In this document: positions 1-8,749 of the stretch, piece after piece | How positions within the stretch are numbered: the stretch's first letter is position 1 | How the letters are laid out: each line of letters begins with the position of its first letter | Assembly (NCBI GenBank): GCA_944350345.1 | Contig: CALVOP010000008.1 | Coordinates: 1-35,367 of the forward strand | Length of the DNA stretch: 35,367 bases | Direction of reading: 5' to 3' | Origin: an uncultured Bacilli bacterium | GTDB lineage: Bacteria > Bacillota_I > Bacilli_A > RF39 > UBA660 | The notes under the pieces: model-generated | What the model saw: only the letters and a program-made list of their open reading frames with translations | The model's database searches: none | What the model was told of the DNA's origin: nothing | Translations under genes and position numbers: made by a program

Positions 1-2192
1 ATATCATCTTCACTTTTCCAATATCTTCTTCTATTTACTCTTATATAAAAGTTTGATACATCGTCGACGTATTTTTCGAAATTATCACAAACGTCTTTTG
101 AACTGTAATTATTCATAGCGTTTGTACTATTCTCAATAAAATCGTCTGTAATTTTAATTAGCCATTTATCGATTGTAGTAAGATCACTAATATTTGGTTT
201 GAAATTTGTTAAATCAATTTTATCTATACTAGCATAAGTGTTAAAGAATATTACCATATTCCATAATGACATTAATTTTCTTTTTGCTTCGTCTCCTAGA
301 TTAAATCCAAATCTAACGTTATTTACTGGGTTAGCACTAGCATATAGATATCTTGAAGCGTCAACTCCAATTTTATCAGTTGCTTCTTCAAAACTTATAT
401 TAAAACCTGTTTTTGAAAACTTACTTCCATCTTCTGCTTGAACCATGCCATGAGTTCCTACTGCTTCATAAGGGGGAACTCCTTCAATTACAGTGCTCAT
501 AAATAGCATTGAGTAAAACCATAATCTGATTTGTTCATGCATTTCTACAACATACTCTGCAGGAAAATAACTTTTCCAATATTCTTTATCAGTAAAGTAT
601 TTTAATGTACTAAATGGAACAATTCCTGCATCTAGCCATACATCTCCTACTTCAGAAACTCTATTTACTTCTTTACCACATACTGGGCACTTAATTTTAA
701 TTTCATCAATCCACGGCCTATGTAGTTCTTTAATGTTATCTACTAGTTGCTTATCTGTACTTAATTCTCTCAATTCTTCTTTTGATCCTACTACTGTTAA
801 ATGACCACATTCACACTTATAAAATGGTAAAGGTAAGCCATAAAATCTTTTTCTTGATATATTCCAGTTTGACATATTTTCAAGCCAGTCTATCATTCTT
901 TTCCCTTGATATTCAGGATACCATTTAACTTTCTTAGCATTTTCAATTAATTTTGGTCTAAGTTCATCTACTGCAATTGCATAGCCTTTATCTAATCTAA
1001 ATATTATATCTTCTTTACATCTCCAACAGAATGGATAACTGTGTTTTATTTTGTGTGTGAAATACAATTTATTGCGTTTTTTTAATTCTTCAAATACTAG
1101 TTCAGGAACTTCATCCGTCTTTTTACCACTGTAAAAGCCAAAACCATCATAGAATAGACCATTTTCATCTACTGGTATTACTATTGGTAAACCTATTTTT
1201 GTCCCTAAATCAAAGTCCTCAGCGCCACAACCAGGAGCAATATGAACTACACCTGAACCATCTTCGTTTGAAACATCTTCCCATAATACAATTTTATGAA
1301 TGAAGTTTTGCTTTTCAAGTTCTGGAAAACACGTTTCATATGTTAAACCTTCTAATTCAGTACCTTTAAATGTTTTTAATATTTCCCCACCATCTTTTTT
1401 GAAACGTTTTTCGTATACATCTAAACACATTATTAATGGTTTTTCTTCTTTTTCAAACTTTATACTTGCATATTCTAAATTAGGATTGACTGCAAGAGCG
1501 ACGTTAGCTGAAAGAGTCCATGGTGTAGTAGTCCATACTAAAATGTTTTCTTCTCTACCGATAATCGGTAATTTAAAGAATACTGCCTCATGTTCTACAT
1601 CATGATAACTACCACTCATTTCGTGTTCGCTTAAGCTAGTTCCGCACCTTTTACACCAAGGCATTGGTCTATAACTCTCTACAATCCATCCATTTTCATG
1701 GCATTTTTTTAAAAAATACCAAATACTTGTTATATTTTCATCAGTTAACGTGTAGTAAGAATTATCCCAATCCATCCATTGACCAAGTTTTTTTGATTGT
1801 TCAGTTATAACACCAGCAAATTTCTTAACACGATTAACACAAGCATCAGTAAACTTGTCTAACCCAAACTCTTCAATTTCTTTCTTTGTTTTGAAGCCTA
1901 GTTCTTTTTCAACCTCAACTTCTACCCATAATCCTTGTCCATCAAATCCATTTCTATAATGAGAAGTGTATCCGTTCATCGCTTTATATCTTAAAAATGT
2001 ATCTTTTAAAGTTCTACCCCATACGTGGTGGATTTTCATGCTGTTGTTTGCTGTGATAGGGCCATCAATGAATCTGTACTTTTTACCATTCTCATTTTTC
2101 TTTAATAATTTTTTAAAAGTTTGATCTTCTTCCCAATAATTTAATATTTCTTTTTCATGTTCGATAAAGTTGTAGTTATTATCTAATTTCAT
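1..2192 (-). CDS. ileS: Isoleucyl-tRNA synthetase, 3' end outside window
   Basis: Charges tRNA-Ile with isoleucine in the cytoplasm. About 730 N-terminal residues are visible; the stop lies beyond base 1. The start is ATG at 2192 after AAAGGAG. A class I synthetase is shown by a HIGH-equivalent HHVWGR near residue 45, the CP1 editing-domain strings TTTPWTLSANVALAVNP and GVVHIAPGCGAEDFDLG, zinc-ligand-like CxxC pairs (CKRCG, CPVCG), and a KMSKS-equivalent KFSKT. The last residues (NFYIRVNRRRYWKSE) match the start of the IleRS anticodon-binding domain. The variant signatures place it in the group with an altered HIGH/KMSKS rather than the E. coli type (family memory). Expression is very likely controlled by the T-box just upstream. 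Confidence 0.96.
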   Translation of the reverse strand, partial: MKLDNNYNFIEHEKEILNYWEEDQTFKKLLKKNENGKKYRFIDGPITANNSMKIHHVWGRTLKDTFLRYKAMNGYTSHYRNGFDGQGLWVEVEVEKELGFKTKKEIEEFGLDKFTDACVNRVKKFAGVITEQSKKLGQWMDWDNSYYTLTDENITSIWYFLKKCHENGWIVESYRPMPWCKRCGTSLSEHEMSGSYHDVEHEAVFFKLPIIGREENILVWTTTPWTLSANVALAVNPNLEYASIKFEKEEKPLIMCLDVYEKRFKKDGGEILKTFKGTELEGLTYETCFPELEKQNFIHKIVLWEDVSNEDGSGVVHIAPGCGAEDFDLGTKIGLPIVIPVDENGLFYDGFGFYSGKKTDEVPELVFEELKKRNKLYFTHKIKHSYPFCWRCKEDIIFRLDKGYAIAVDELRPKLIENAKKVKWYPEYQGKRMIDWLENMSNWNISRKRFYGLPLPFYKCECGHLTVVGSKEELRELSTDKQLVDNIKELHRPWIDEIKIKCPVCGKEVNRVSEVGDVWLDAGIVPFSTLKYFTDKEYWKSYFPAEYVVEMHEQIRLWFYSMLFMSTVIEGVPPYEAVGTHGMVQAEDGSKFSKTGFNISFEEATDKIGVDASRYLYASANPVNNVRFGFNLGDEAKRKLMSLWNMVIFFNTYASIDKIDLTNFKPNISDLTTIDKWLIKITDDFIENSTNAMNNYSSKDVCDNFEKYVDDVSNFYIRVNRRRYWKSEDD

Positions 2193-2411
2193 ATTTTCTC
2201 CTTTCAAAATAAAAACGCCCTTACAAAGGACGTTTAATTACGTGGTACCACCTTATTTGCTTCTCTTACTCTTAACGTGAGTTATTCGTATTTTTCTACT
2301 CTTTTCAAAAAATAACATCAGAACTGATCTATAATATATTACTTATAATTGTTTTCACCAACCACAATTTCTCTAAATAATTAATATATTACCGGTTTCC
2401 TCATTTGCTAT
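2193..2411 (-). promoter_or_regulatory. T-box riboswitch leader of ileS
   Basis: The leader runs from the inferred start site to the ileS ATG. The conserved T-box AAGGTGGTACCACG lies at 2254-2241, followed by an intrinsic terminator. Upstream it has the expected stem I features: an AGAGA element, a GGTTGGTG stretch, and complementary TAATATATTA arms. An ATC triplet followed by A (in AGATCAG, near 2329-2335) is a plausible isoleucine specifier. Uncharged tRNA-Ile should stabilise the antiterminator and allow ileS transcription. The T-box and terminator are clear; the specifier placement is a guess from position. Confidence 0.92.
2206..2233 (-). terminator. T-box-controlled terminator before ileS
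   Basis: On the minus strand ACGTCC pairs with GGGCGT (one G-T pair) around a 7-nt loop, followed by GTTTTTATTTT. It sits directly after the T-box sequence, as expected for the conditional terminator of the leader. Confidence 0.88.
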
Positions 2412-2417
2412 AGAAAG

Positions 2418-2446
2418 ATTATATACAATATTTTTTGTGTTGTCAA
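2418..2446 (-). promoter_or_regulatory. Promoter of the ileS leader
   Basis: A perfect vegetative promoter on the minus strand: TTGACA at 2446-2441, a 17-nt spacer, and TATAAT at 2423-2418. It predicts a start near 2411 and a leader of about 220 nt. Confidence 0.9.
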
Positions 2447-2496
2447 ATTAATATACAAAAGTTAGATGTAATTTAAAAGATACAAATAATAAATCT

Positions 2497-3057
2497 TTAA
2501 ATTCTGTTTAATCTTACAGTTACTCTGTTGGAACTATCACTTGTACATGTGAAGAGTGTTAAATCAAATTCACTATCAATCATCGCACTTACTTCTTCTG
2601 GTTTTAAAATTTCAATTAATTCCACTTCGTAGACATATTCATTATTATTAACATCAGTTATGATTACTTTATCTTTTTGACTTAATTTTTTCAAATTTGC
2701 AAACATACTTTTATAAGAATGAGCACATATAACAAGGTCATTTGTTTCTATTGCACCATAATATCTACATGGTGCAATTTGCATTTTTTTATAGTCCCAA
2801 TCGTTCATAATAGGTAACTTTAAATCTAAACTTTCTATATATATTACGCCTATGTAATTATTATCATCAATTTTAATTGTACTTACTTCTTTTGTTTCTA
2901 TTTCACTATTAATAATTATTTTTTCTAGTTTATTGCGCACTTCGTTAGACTTTGACTTAGCATTTTCATCACAATATATATTATAACAAAGCATACAAAT
3001 TGAAGTTAATATAAATGCTACACCAATACTTATTAATATAATTGACAATTTACGCAT
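2497..3057 (-). CDS. Second sortase of the pilus operon (class not certain)
   Basis: A 186-residue cysteine transpeptidase with one N-terminal membrane segment (residues 5-26). Catalytic His113 (CAHSY), Cys171 (FTCTS) and an Arg at 178 or 182 (NRVTVRLNRI) are all present. It lacks the C-terminal membrane helix and the DPF lid of the class C enzyme at 3918-4796, so it is probably the enzyme that attaches the finished pilus to the cell wall rather than the polymerase (inference). The TLFTCT and VTVR strings resemble class B/D-like sortases; the class is unsure. The start overlaps the stop of the basal pilin gene by 8 nt, indicating translational coupling at the distal end of the operon. Confidence 0.88.
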   Translation of the reverse strand: MRKLSIILISIGVAFILTSICMLCYNIYCDENAKSKSNEVRNKLEKIIINSEIETKEVSTIKIDDNNYIGVIYIESLDLKLPIMNDWDYKKMQIAPCRYYGAIETNDLVICAHSYKSMFANLKKLSQKDKVIITDVNNNEYVYEVELIEILKPEEVSAMIDSEFDLTLFTCTSDSSNRVTVRLNRI

Positions 3058-3928
3058 TATTAAATTCTCTTTTTAAAATGATTATACCGATAAGAATAAA
3101 TATTACTCCACTAATAATTAAGAATACTATTGGATAAAATATTTGACCTGTTTGAGGTAATTTATCGCTATTTATTATGGTAAATACATTATCAACGATT
3201 TGATAACTATCAATATATCCTTTAGGTACATTTACTTCTTTGATATAGTATTCATCGCTTGCTTCAATATCTTCAAATGTATAAGACCAGTTATTTTCTT
3301 CATTTAATACCACAGTTTCAATAACTTCATCATTTTTGTATAAATTAACTAATATTTCATGAGGTAAGTTTTCATTAACTGTGTTCCATACTTTATTTAT
3401 TATAAGATCCATTACTTTATATATGTCTGTTTTTGGTAATGCACTTATATCATAAATCCATTCATTATCAATTACATTAGGAATCATAACTAGGAAAGAA
3501 TCAATAACAGAAAAACCTTCCACTTTATTAGATTGGGTCACTATATATAACCCTAAATCTAGATTATCAAATGTAACTATTCCCTTATCGTTAGTTGATT
3601 TAGTTATACTTAATACATCTTTTGTTATACATTTTAATATTTCACTTGTAGCGTTTGAATTTTCTAAATCTTCTAGATTAAAGTCACATGATTTTATTTC
3701 ATCCACATATTCAAATTTTAAATTATTGTTATATTCTGTGGCATCAGCAACTTTATAAATAGTTATCTCAGCACCTTCAACTACAACGTTTTCTGAATTT
3801 TCTATTAAAGTTACTTTGATATTTCCTTTTTTATCAAAATCTATAATATTATCTGCATTTAACTTAAGCGTAACACCAAAAAAGATGCAAAAAATTAAAA
3901 TTAAACTTTTTATTATCTTATTTAGCAT
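3050..3928 (-). CDS. Minor (basal) pilin with LPQTG sorting signal
   Basis: A secreted, sortase-anchored protein of 292 residues. It has an N-terminal hydrophobic signal sequence (MLNKIIKSLILIFCIFFGVT), Cna-B-like modules (a GLYIVTQSNKVEGF stretch, and a C-terminal module with INKVWN as the lysine strand and YYIKEVNVPKGY as the E-box), then LPQTG, a membrane helix and a basic tail. Its single sorting signal, size and position between class C sortase and second sortase suggest the basal or anchor subunit (inference). The ATG at 3928 is chosen because GGAGG lies 8 nt upstream; a TTG 15 nt earlier is in frame but overlaps that site. It overlaps the end of the upstream sortase gene by 11 nt. Confidence 0.9.
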   Translation of the reverse strand: MLNKIIKSLILIFCIFFGVTLKLNADNIIDFDKKGNIKVTLIENSENVVVEGAEITIYKVADATEYNNNLKFEYVDEIKSCDFNLEDLENSNATSEILKCITKDVLSITKSTNDKGIVTFDNLDLGLYIVTQSNKVEGFSVIDSFLVMIPNVIDNEWIYDISALPKTDIYKVMDLIINKVWNTVNENLPHEILVNLYKNDEVIETVVLNEENNWSYTFEDIEASDEYYIKEVNVPKGYIDSYQIVDNVFTIINSDKLPQTGQIFYPIVFLIISGVIFILIGIIILKREFNNA

Positions 3929-4796
3929 ATTTCCTACCTCCAAACTCTTTTTTCATTTTAGATGGATAAATATATTTGTCAATTATATTTTTATTTTTAT
4001 TCACAGGTTTAATAACAACAATTAATAATAAAGCAATTATTATAAATGCTGCAATAAATGAAGTAACAATTATATTGCTAATCTTAAATGCTTCTGTAGT
4101 AATATATCTTGTTTTAGCTTCTCCTGTAATCCTAATTCCTCTTACTAATAATCTGTGAGTATTTATTCCATATGGTGTACATGTCATTAATGTGACATAA
4201 TCTTTTTCTTTATCTATAGCTAAGTACTTTATTTCAGTTGGTTTTATTACTTTAATTTCATCAACTTGATAAGTTAATTGCTGCTGTAAAATAGTAATAG
4301 TAAAAATGTCTCCTATTTCTAATTTATCTAAATCCGTAAATAACTTAGAAGATGGTAACCCTCGATGAGCCGATAAAACACTATGAGTTCCTATTCCACC
4401 AACAGGTAAACTTGAACCCTCTAGGTGCCCAACAGATTTACTTAACACTTCATCACTTGTTCCGTGATATATGGATAACTCTACATCTATTTTGGGTATA
4501 TGAATGTATCCCATCATGCCAGTATCAGTGATATTTAAAATATCATTATAGTTTTCTAACTTTTTATAATTATAAAACGGATCTATTAGTTTATTTAATT
4601 CGTTATTATAATCATTTGCCCTTTTAATTTCTTCTTTGTTTTTTTCTTTACTATAATCAACTAAAATTTTCTCATAACTTTTAATGGCTTTAGTTTGATA
4701 TTTTTCATTATATAGGTTGCTAAGTGAAGGGTATAAAAGAATTAAAAGCCCTATTAAGAAAAATACCAACATAATTATAACGGTCTTTTTTTTCAT
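3918..4796 (-). CDS. Class C pilin-polymerising sortase
   Basis: Joins pilin subunits covalently on the outer face of the membrane by cleaving their sorting signals and linking them to a pilin lysine. The 292 residues contain an N-terminal membrane helix (5-25), the class C lid motif DPF at 72-74, catalytic His144 (SAHRG), Cys206 (TCTPYG) and an Arg at 215 or 219, then a C-terminal membrane helix of about 20 residues and a basic tail. Two membrane segments plus the lid identify class C. It follows the backbone pilin by 27 nt (Shine-Dalgarno-like GTGGGG) and overlaps the basal pilin gene. Confidence 0.95.
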   Translation of the reverse strand: MKKKTVIIMLVFFLIGLLILLYPSLSNLYNEKYQTKAIKSYEKILVDYSKEKNKEEIKRANDYNNELNKLIDPFYNYKKLENYNDILNITDTGMMGYIHIPKIDVELSIYHGTSDEVLSKSVGHLEGSSLPVGGIGTHSVLSAHRGLPSSKLFTDLDKLEIGDIFTITILQQQLTYQVDEIKVIKPTEIKYLAIDKEKDYVTLMTCTPYGINTHRLLVRGIRITGEAKTRYITTEAFKISNIIVTSFIAAFIIIALLLIVVIKPVNKNKNIIDKYIYPSKMKKEFGGRKYAK

Positions 4797-4823
4797 TTTT
4801 TACCCCACACTTTTTACAATCTA

Positions 4824-6287
4824 TTATATTTCTTTAGCTAGTCTTAAACGTGCTACTAGTAAAATACCGAAACTTAATACCATTATTGAACCAATAGTAA
4901 TAAACAATGTTGTTCCTATTCCACCAGTACTAGGTATCATTGAACCTGTTGTATTTACTATTTGTAAACCACCGCGTACATATGTATTTTCATTAATTTC
5001 AGCATCTACATCTGAATTATCTGCTACACTAAATTCAACACGACTAGTTAATTTATTGTAACCATTTGGTGCAGTTATTTCTTCTAAGAAGTATGAAACA
5101 TCACCATCTAAACCTTTTATTGTTACTTTTCCAGCGCTTATAGTTGCTGAGTTATTAACATCTATTGTATAATCAACACGATAAACTCCGTTTCCTTCAT
5201 CTACTAATGGAACAATATTTCCGTCAGTTTTTGCATCATATAATTTAAATGTTGCACCTTCTAGAACAATATTTTCTGAATCAGTTTTTACAATATCAAA
5301 AGTATAAGTATATACTTTTGTTTGATCTTTAAGAGTTACGTGATTGTCTCCATATTCTAGCCATGTATCATTGGTATTAGCACTATTATATATAACTGCG
5401 TTTTCATTTAATTTTGCTTGATATTCAACAACAATATTATCTTGCATTGTTGACATAAATTCATTGTTAAATGTAATAGTGAAAGTAGTAGTATAACTAT
5501 TTTCTTCATATTTAACTGATTTACCATATTCTACTGTGTAAGAAGTAGTAGGTAATTCAGCACTTGTTGTTTCATTTTTTACTACTAAAGTACTATCTAT
5601 AAAAGTTAGACCAGATGACATAACGTCGTGTAAAACATAATTTTCTGCACCTTCACCAACATTAATAATTGTTCTAAAATCAATTACTTTCCCAATTGCT
5701 TCTTTGCTACTATCACCATAAATACCTGAATTATTCTCTTTTACAGTTTTATCAATAGTAGGAATACTATTTTTTTCATTAATTTCTATTTCTGAATTAG
5801 TAGTATTTAATGCACATAGACTACCTGCGCTTGAATCTACCAAATAGTATCCATAATTTAAGTTATCAAACACTAATGCGCTTGTGCCTGCTGTTTCGCT
5901 TCTAACTGCATCTATTTTATTTGTTTTAGCATAATTTAATGCATTAGAAGCAAATGCTGAAACATTAAAACCTTCACTAACTGTAACTATATAAGTATCA
6001 CTAGCCCCTCTTTGTGTTAAAGTTACTCCGTCATAGCTATTTAAAAATTCATACCATTTTGATGAATTAGAAATAGTATAAACATAAGCACCTTTTTCTT
6101 CATTCCATGACTCTAATTCAAATAGTTTGTAAAGACTATAAGTTTTACCTTCTATTGGATTAGATATTGTGATTACACCATCATTTGCATTAACACCTGA
6201 ATTTTTATCAGCAGCTAATACACTGATTGGTAAAATTTGTGTAAATAAAATTGTAATTGTTAATATTAAACTTAAAACTTTTTTCAT
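4824..6287 (-). CDS. Backbone (major) pilin, isopeptide-forming, IPSTG signal
   Basis: Probable shaft subunit of the pilus, 487 residues. An N-terminal signal peptide (about 1-25, ending SVLAAD) is followed by an N-terminal domain starting at GKTYSLYKLFELESW, a middle domain that starts after SIPTIDKTV, and a C-terminal Cna-B domain with lysine strand FDIVKTD and E-box YFLEEITAPNGY. The end is IPSTG, a membrane helix and RLRLAKEI. The usual pilin motif is not seen in standard form; the Lys of IDKTV is the best linkage candidate (inference). The Shine-Dalgarno is GGAGAGAGG. An 83-nt gap separates it from the tip adhesin gene and may allow separate mRNA control. Confidence 0.93.
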   Translation of the reverse strand: MKKVLSLILTITILFTQILPISVLAADKNSGVNANDGVITISNPIEGKTYSLYKLFELESWNEEKGAYVYTISNSSKWYEFLNSYDGVTLTQRGASDTYIVTVSEGFNVSAFASNALNYAKTNKIDAVRSETAGTSALVFDNLNYGYYLVDSSAGSLCALNTTNSEIEINEKNSIPTIDKTVKENNSGIYGDSSKEAIGKVIDFRTIINVGEGAENYVLHDVMSSGLTFIDSTLVVKNETTSAELPTTSYTVEYGKSVKYEENSYTTTFTITFNNEFMSTMQDNIVVEYQAKLNENAVIYNSANTNDTWLEYGDNHVTLKDQTKVYTYTFDIVKTDSENIVLEGATFKLYDAKTDGNIVPLVDEGNGVYRVDYTIDVNNSATISAGKVTIKGLDGDVSYFLEEITAPNGYNKLTSRVEFSVADNSDVDAEINENTYVRGGLQIVNTTGSMIPSTGGIGTTLFITIGSIMVLSFGILLVARLRLAKEI

Positions 6288-6348
6288 ATTTAACCTCTCT
6301 CCTTTTTGTTTTATATTAATTTTTATTTTTTTATCCCCTGTTGGTCCA

Positions 6349-6356
6349 CTCCTTTC
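6349..6356 (-). promoter_or_regulatory. Orphan Shine-Dalgarno-like GAAAGGAG in the backbone pilin 5' region
   Basis: GAAAGGAG lies 61 nt upstream of the backbone pilin start, which already has its own Shine-Dalgarno. It is followed only by an 11-codon ORF whose ATG overlaps it, so it has no evident coding use. Such sites can act as 5' mRNA stabilisers in Bacillus (known for STAB-SD elements). The role here is speculative. Confidence 0.3.
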
Positions 6357-6370
6357 ATATTCTATTCACT

Positions 6371-8719
6371 TTATAAATATCTTTTTTTATAAAACGAATA
6401 ACTTATATATACAATAGGTGTTACTGATAATAAACTACCTATTATAATCATTATTAACTCTAAACTACTACCAGTTTCAGGTAAAATATATAAACCTTTA
6501 TTTATAAACTTTACTGTATTTTCACTAGTATCTAGTAGTTTACACTCGTTAGAAGCATCACATGTCGCTTTTTTACCAATATATGTTGTTCCTCCATTTA
6601 ATTCATAAAATACATCAAAACCTTCAGCATTTAACTCAGTAATATTGTAAGTTGTATTAACTGGTAAACCACTTATGATTGCAGATTGATTGTGTTTTAA
6701 AGAAATTGTAGCTGCACCATTTTCAAGTACTAGTTCTTTAACTTCACTTCCAATCTTGTATTCATAAGAACCATTTAATGGTTTGTTATTATGTGTAAAT
6801 GATATTTTAAAATTAAATACCCCTGAATTTTCTATATTTCCAGTAACAATTTTTGTTATTTTTAAATCTGTTGTTTTATAGTTATTTATAAATTGGAAAT
6901 TCTCTGGAATACCACTTACGTCACCGTAAGAAATTAAAATATTATATTTATCTAAAGAAAGTTCAAATCCTTCTACAGTCTGAGTTTCTTCTAAAACATA
7001 TTTGTGTCCAGATGGAATGTTTGAAAATGTAACTAATCCGTTGCTATCAGATACTGCAGTATATGTTAAATCGGTAGGATGTTTTTTTTCTGACATACAA
7101 GCACAGTCATTTGAATGTGATAATTTAAATATTGCACCTGATAATGGATTACCTTCTATATCAACTTTTGTAAAACTTAGATTTCCTAAATATCCAACTA
7201 CTTTAGGAATTGGAAAATTAGTGTTTTTTTGTCCAGATAATACTCCATTAGTTCTAACTACATAAGATAATGTCGTTGTGTTGTTAGTTTCATATATATT
7301 GTTAACATCAAAACCTTCTAGTTCATTTTCTAATCTTATTCTATATTTAATCTCATAATTATATTTAGTCACATTCCCATTAGTAGTAGTTGTATAACTA
7401 GATTTTTTTAAATCCCATGTTATTTTATTTTCAGTAATGTTCGCTGTATCGCTTTGATTTTCATTTTCAATACTCAAACTATCATTAAGTTTATTAACAT
7501 CATCGTAAAATCCAACAAAGTCGATATGTGTAACATTACCACTCGTTCCCATTGGATCTGATACTACCCAGCTAGCATCTGCAATTTCTTCACTGCTTTG
7601 TTTAACTTGTTCAAATATTTGACTATATGCTTCAAAAAGTTCATCTTTATTTTTAACATCGTAATAAGTGCCTGAACCAATTTTAGTTCGTAACCACTCT
7701 TCATAATCACTAGTACTATTTCCAATTTCAAAATGGTAATTATTTAAACTAGGAACATTTGATTTATCCTTATCATAATCAACAAGTGAAAATTTAGTTA
7801 TTGCATTTATACCATAATTAGGATCTGGAAAACTTTGTCCATCAACGCCTACACCAATTGAATAAATTTTGGTTCCTTTATTTTTAATTTTATTTGCTAT
7901 AATTCTTGCTTTTATTGCAGCTCTATCACTATATGATGTACCATAAAGACAAGGGGCACCTGTAATTTCGTTATAAAATCTACCTTCTTTTGAACTAGTA
8001 ACATCAGAAATGTTTGTCATATATGGGTCATATCCGTTATAACCATTTCCATTTAAATATGTAGTTGGTAAGCCATCTGACAAGAAAATAATATATTTAT
8101 TTTGAACTAAAGTTTCGCTTAACATGTCGCTTGCCATTTTTAAACCGCCCTCAATATTTGTAAATCTATCATGGGACACTGAATATGATTCTAAGTTTGA
8201 AAATATGCTTCCTGTTTTATTCATCATTGTGTTTTTTAAATTTTCTTTTGTGTTATAATTGCAGTCACTTAAACTAAATATTTCATGTGCATGTGTATTA
8301 AATGCTACAAAACCTAATTTTCTAATTGCGTTTATATTTGTAGAATATTCAGAAAAATCATCAATAAATTTTTTAGCCGCCTCTTGTGCTGCTGATATGC
8401 GGGATGTACTACCAAAAGAAGTTGCCATAGTATTTGAAACGTCCATGACTATAACAATTGCCAAATCTTGATCTTTTAGTATTTCTTCTATTTTTGATTC
8501 TGTACTAACTTTTAAAGTTATATCAAAATAATTCTCAAGCGATGATTCTTTAATTATCTTGCTTACTGAAATACCATCATTGGTTCTATTTGTACCGCCT
8601 TCATAAACTACTTGTTTAGTTCCTTCTACAACATTTTCATTTATTAATGCAGTTACATTTATGAAACTTAATGATAATATAAGTAGACTTACAAAAAGTC
8701 TTTGTAATATTTTTTTCAT
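6371..8719 (-). CDS. Tip adhesin: vWA domain, Cna-B domains, LPETG
   Basis: A large surface protein of 782 residues, predicted to sit at the pilus tip and bind host or matrix ligands. A signal peptide (about 1-25) is followed by a von Willebrand A domain beginning AIVIVMDVSNTM, whose MIDAS metal site is DVSNT, with a later IIFLSDG strand. Two Cna-B-like domains follow: one starts SFTKVDIEGNPLSGA with E-box YVLEETQTVEGF, the other starts KITKIVTG with E-box YNITELNAEGF. It ends ILPETG, membrane helix, KKRYL. This architecture is typical of Gram-positive tip pilins. It starts 30 nt after the lepB stop. Its ribosome-binding region is an unusual run of eight G. Confidence 0.94.
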   Translation of the reverse strand: MKKILQRLFVSLLILSLSFINVTALINENVVEGTKQVVYEGGTNRTNDGISVSKIIKESSLENYFDITLKVSTESKIEEILKDQDLAIVIVMDVSNTMATSFGSTSRISAAQEAAKKFIDDFSEYSTNINAIRKLGFVAFNTHAHEIFSLSDCNYNTKENLKNTMMNKTGSIFSNLESYSVSHDRFTNIEGGLKMASDMLSETLVQNKYIIFLSDGLPTTYLNGNGYNGYDPYMTNISDVTSSKEGRFYNEITGAPCLYGTSYSDRAAIKARIIANKIKNKGTKIYSIGVGVDGQSFPDPNYGINAITKFSLVDYDKDKSNVPSLNNYHFEIGNSTSDYEEWLRTKIGSGTYYDVKNKDELFEAYSQIFEQVKQSSEEIADASWVVSDPMGTSGNVTHIDFVGFYDDVNKLNDSLSIENENQSDTANITENKITWDLKKSSYTTTTNGNVTKYNYEIKYRIRLENELEGFDVNNIYETNNTTTLSYVVRTNGVLSGQKNTNFPIPKVVGYLGNLSFTKVDIEGNPLSGAIFKLSHSNDCACMSEKKHPTDLTYTAVSDSNGLVTFSNIPSGHKYVLEETQTVEGFELSLDKYNILISYGDVSGIPENFQFINNYKTTDLKITKIVTGNIENSGVFNFKISFTHNNKPLNGSYEYKIGSEVKELVLENGAATISLKHNQSAIISGLPVNTTYNITELNAEGFDVFYELNGGTTYIGKKATCDASNECKLLDTSENTVKFINKGLYILPETGSSLELIMIIIGSLLSVTPIVYISYSFYKKRYL

Positions 8720-8726
8720 TTTAATT

Positions 8727-8734
8727 CCCCCCCC
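8727..8734 (-). repeat. G8 homopolymer in the tip adhesin ribosome-binding site
   Basis: Eight consecutive C on the + strand (G on the coding strand) lie 7 nt before the tip adhesin ATG at 8719. The gene has no other Shine-Dalgarno, so the G run itself must pair with 16S rRNA. I saw no other G or C run this long in this AT-rich window. Slippage could change the strength and spacing of the site. Confidence 0.9.
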
Positions 8735-8749
8735 GAAATTTATATGAAT

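Noticed and set aside
2472-2504. AT-only hairpin just after the last pilus gene as the operon terminator
   Set aside because: TTTAAAGAT/ATCTTTTAAA needs a bulge and has no T-run. Termination here is unproven, so read-through toward ileS stays possible.
6323-6358. An 11-codon ORF (MKGVDQQGIKK) between the tip adhesin and backbone pilin genes
   Set aside because: The upstream ribosome site is poor, the ORF is too short to judge, and the overlapping GAAAGGAG is better explained as an mRNA element.
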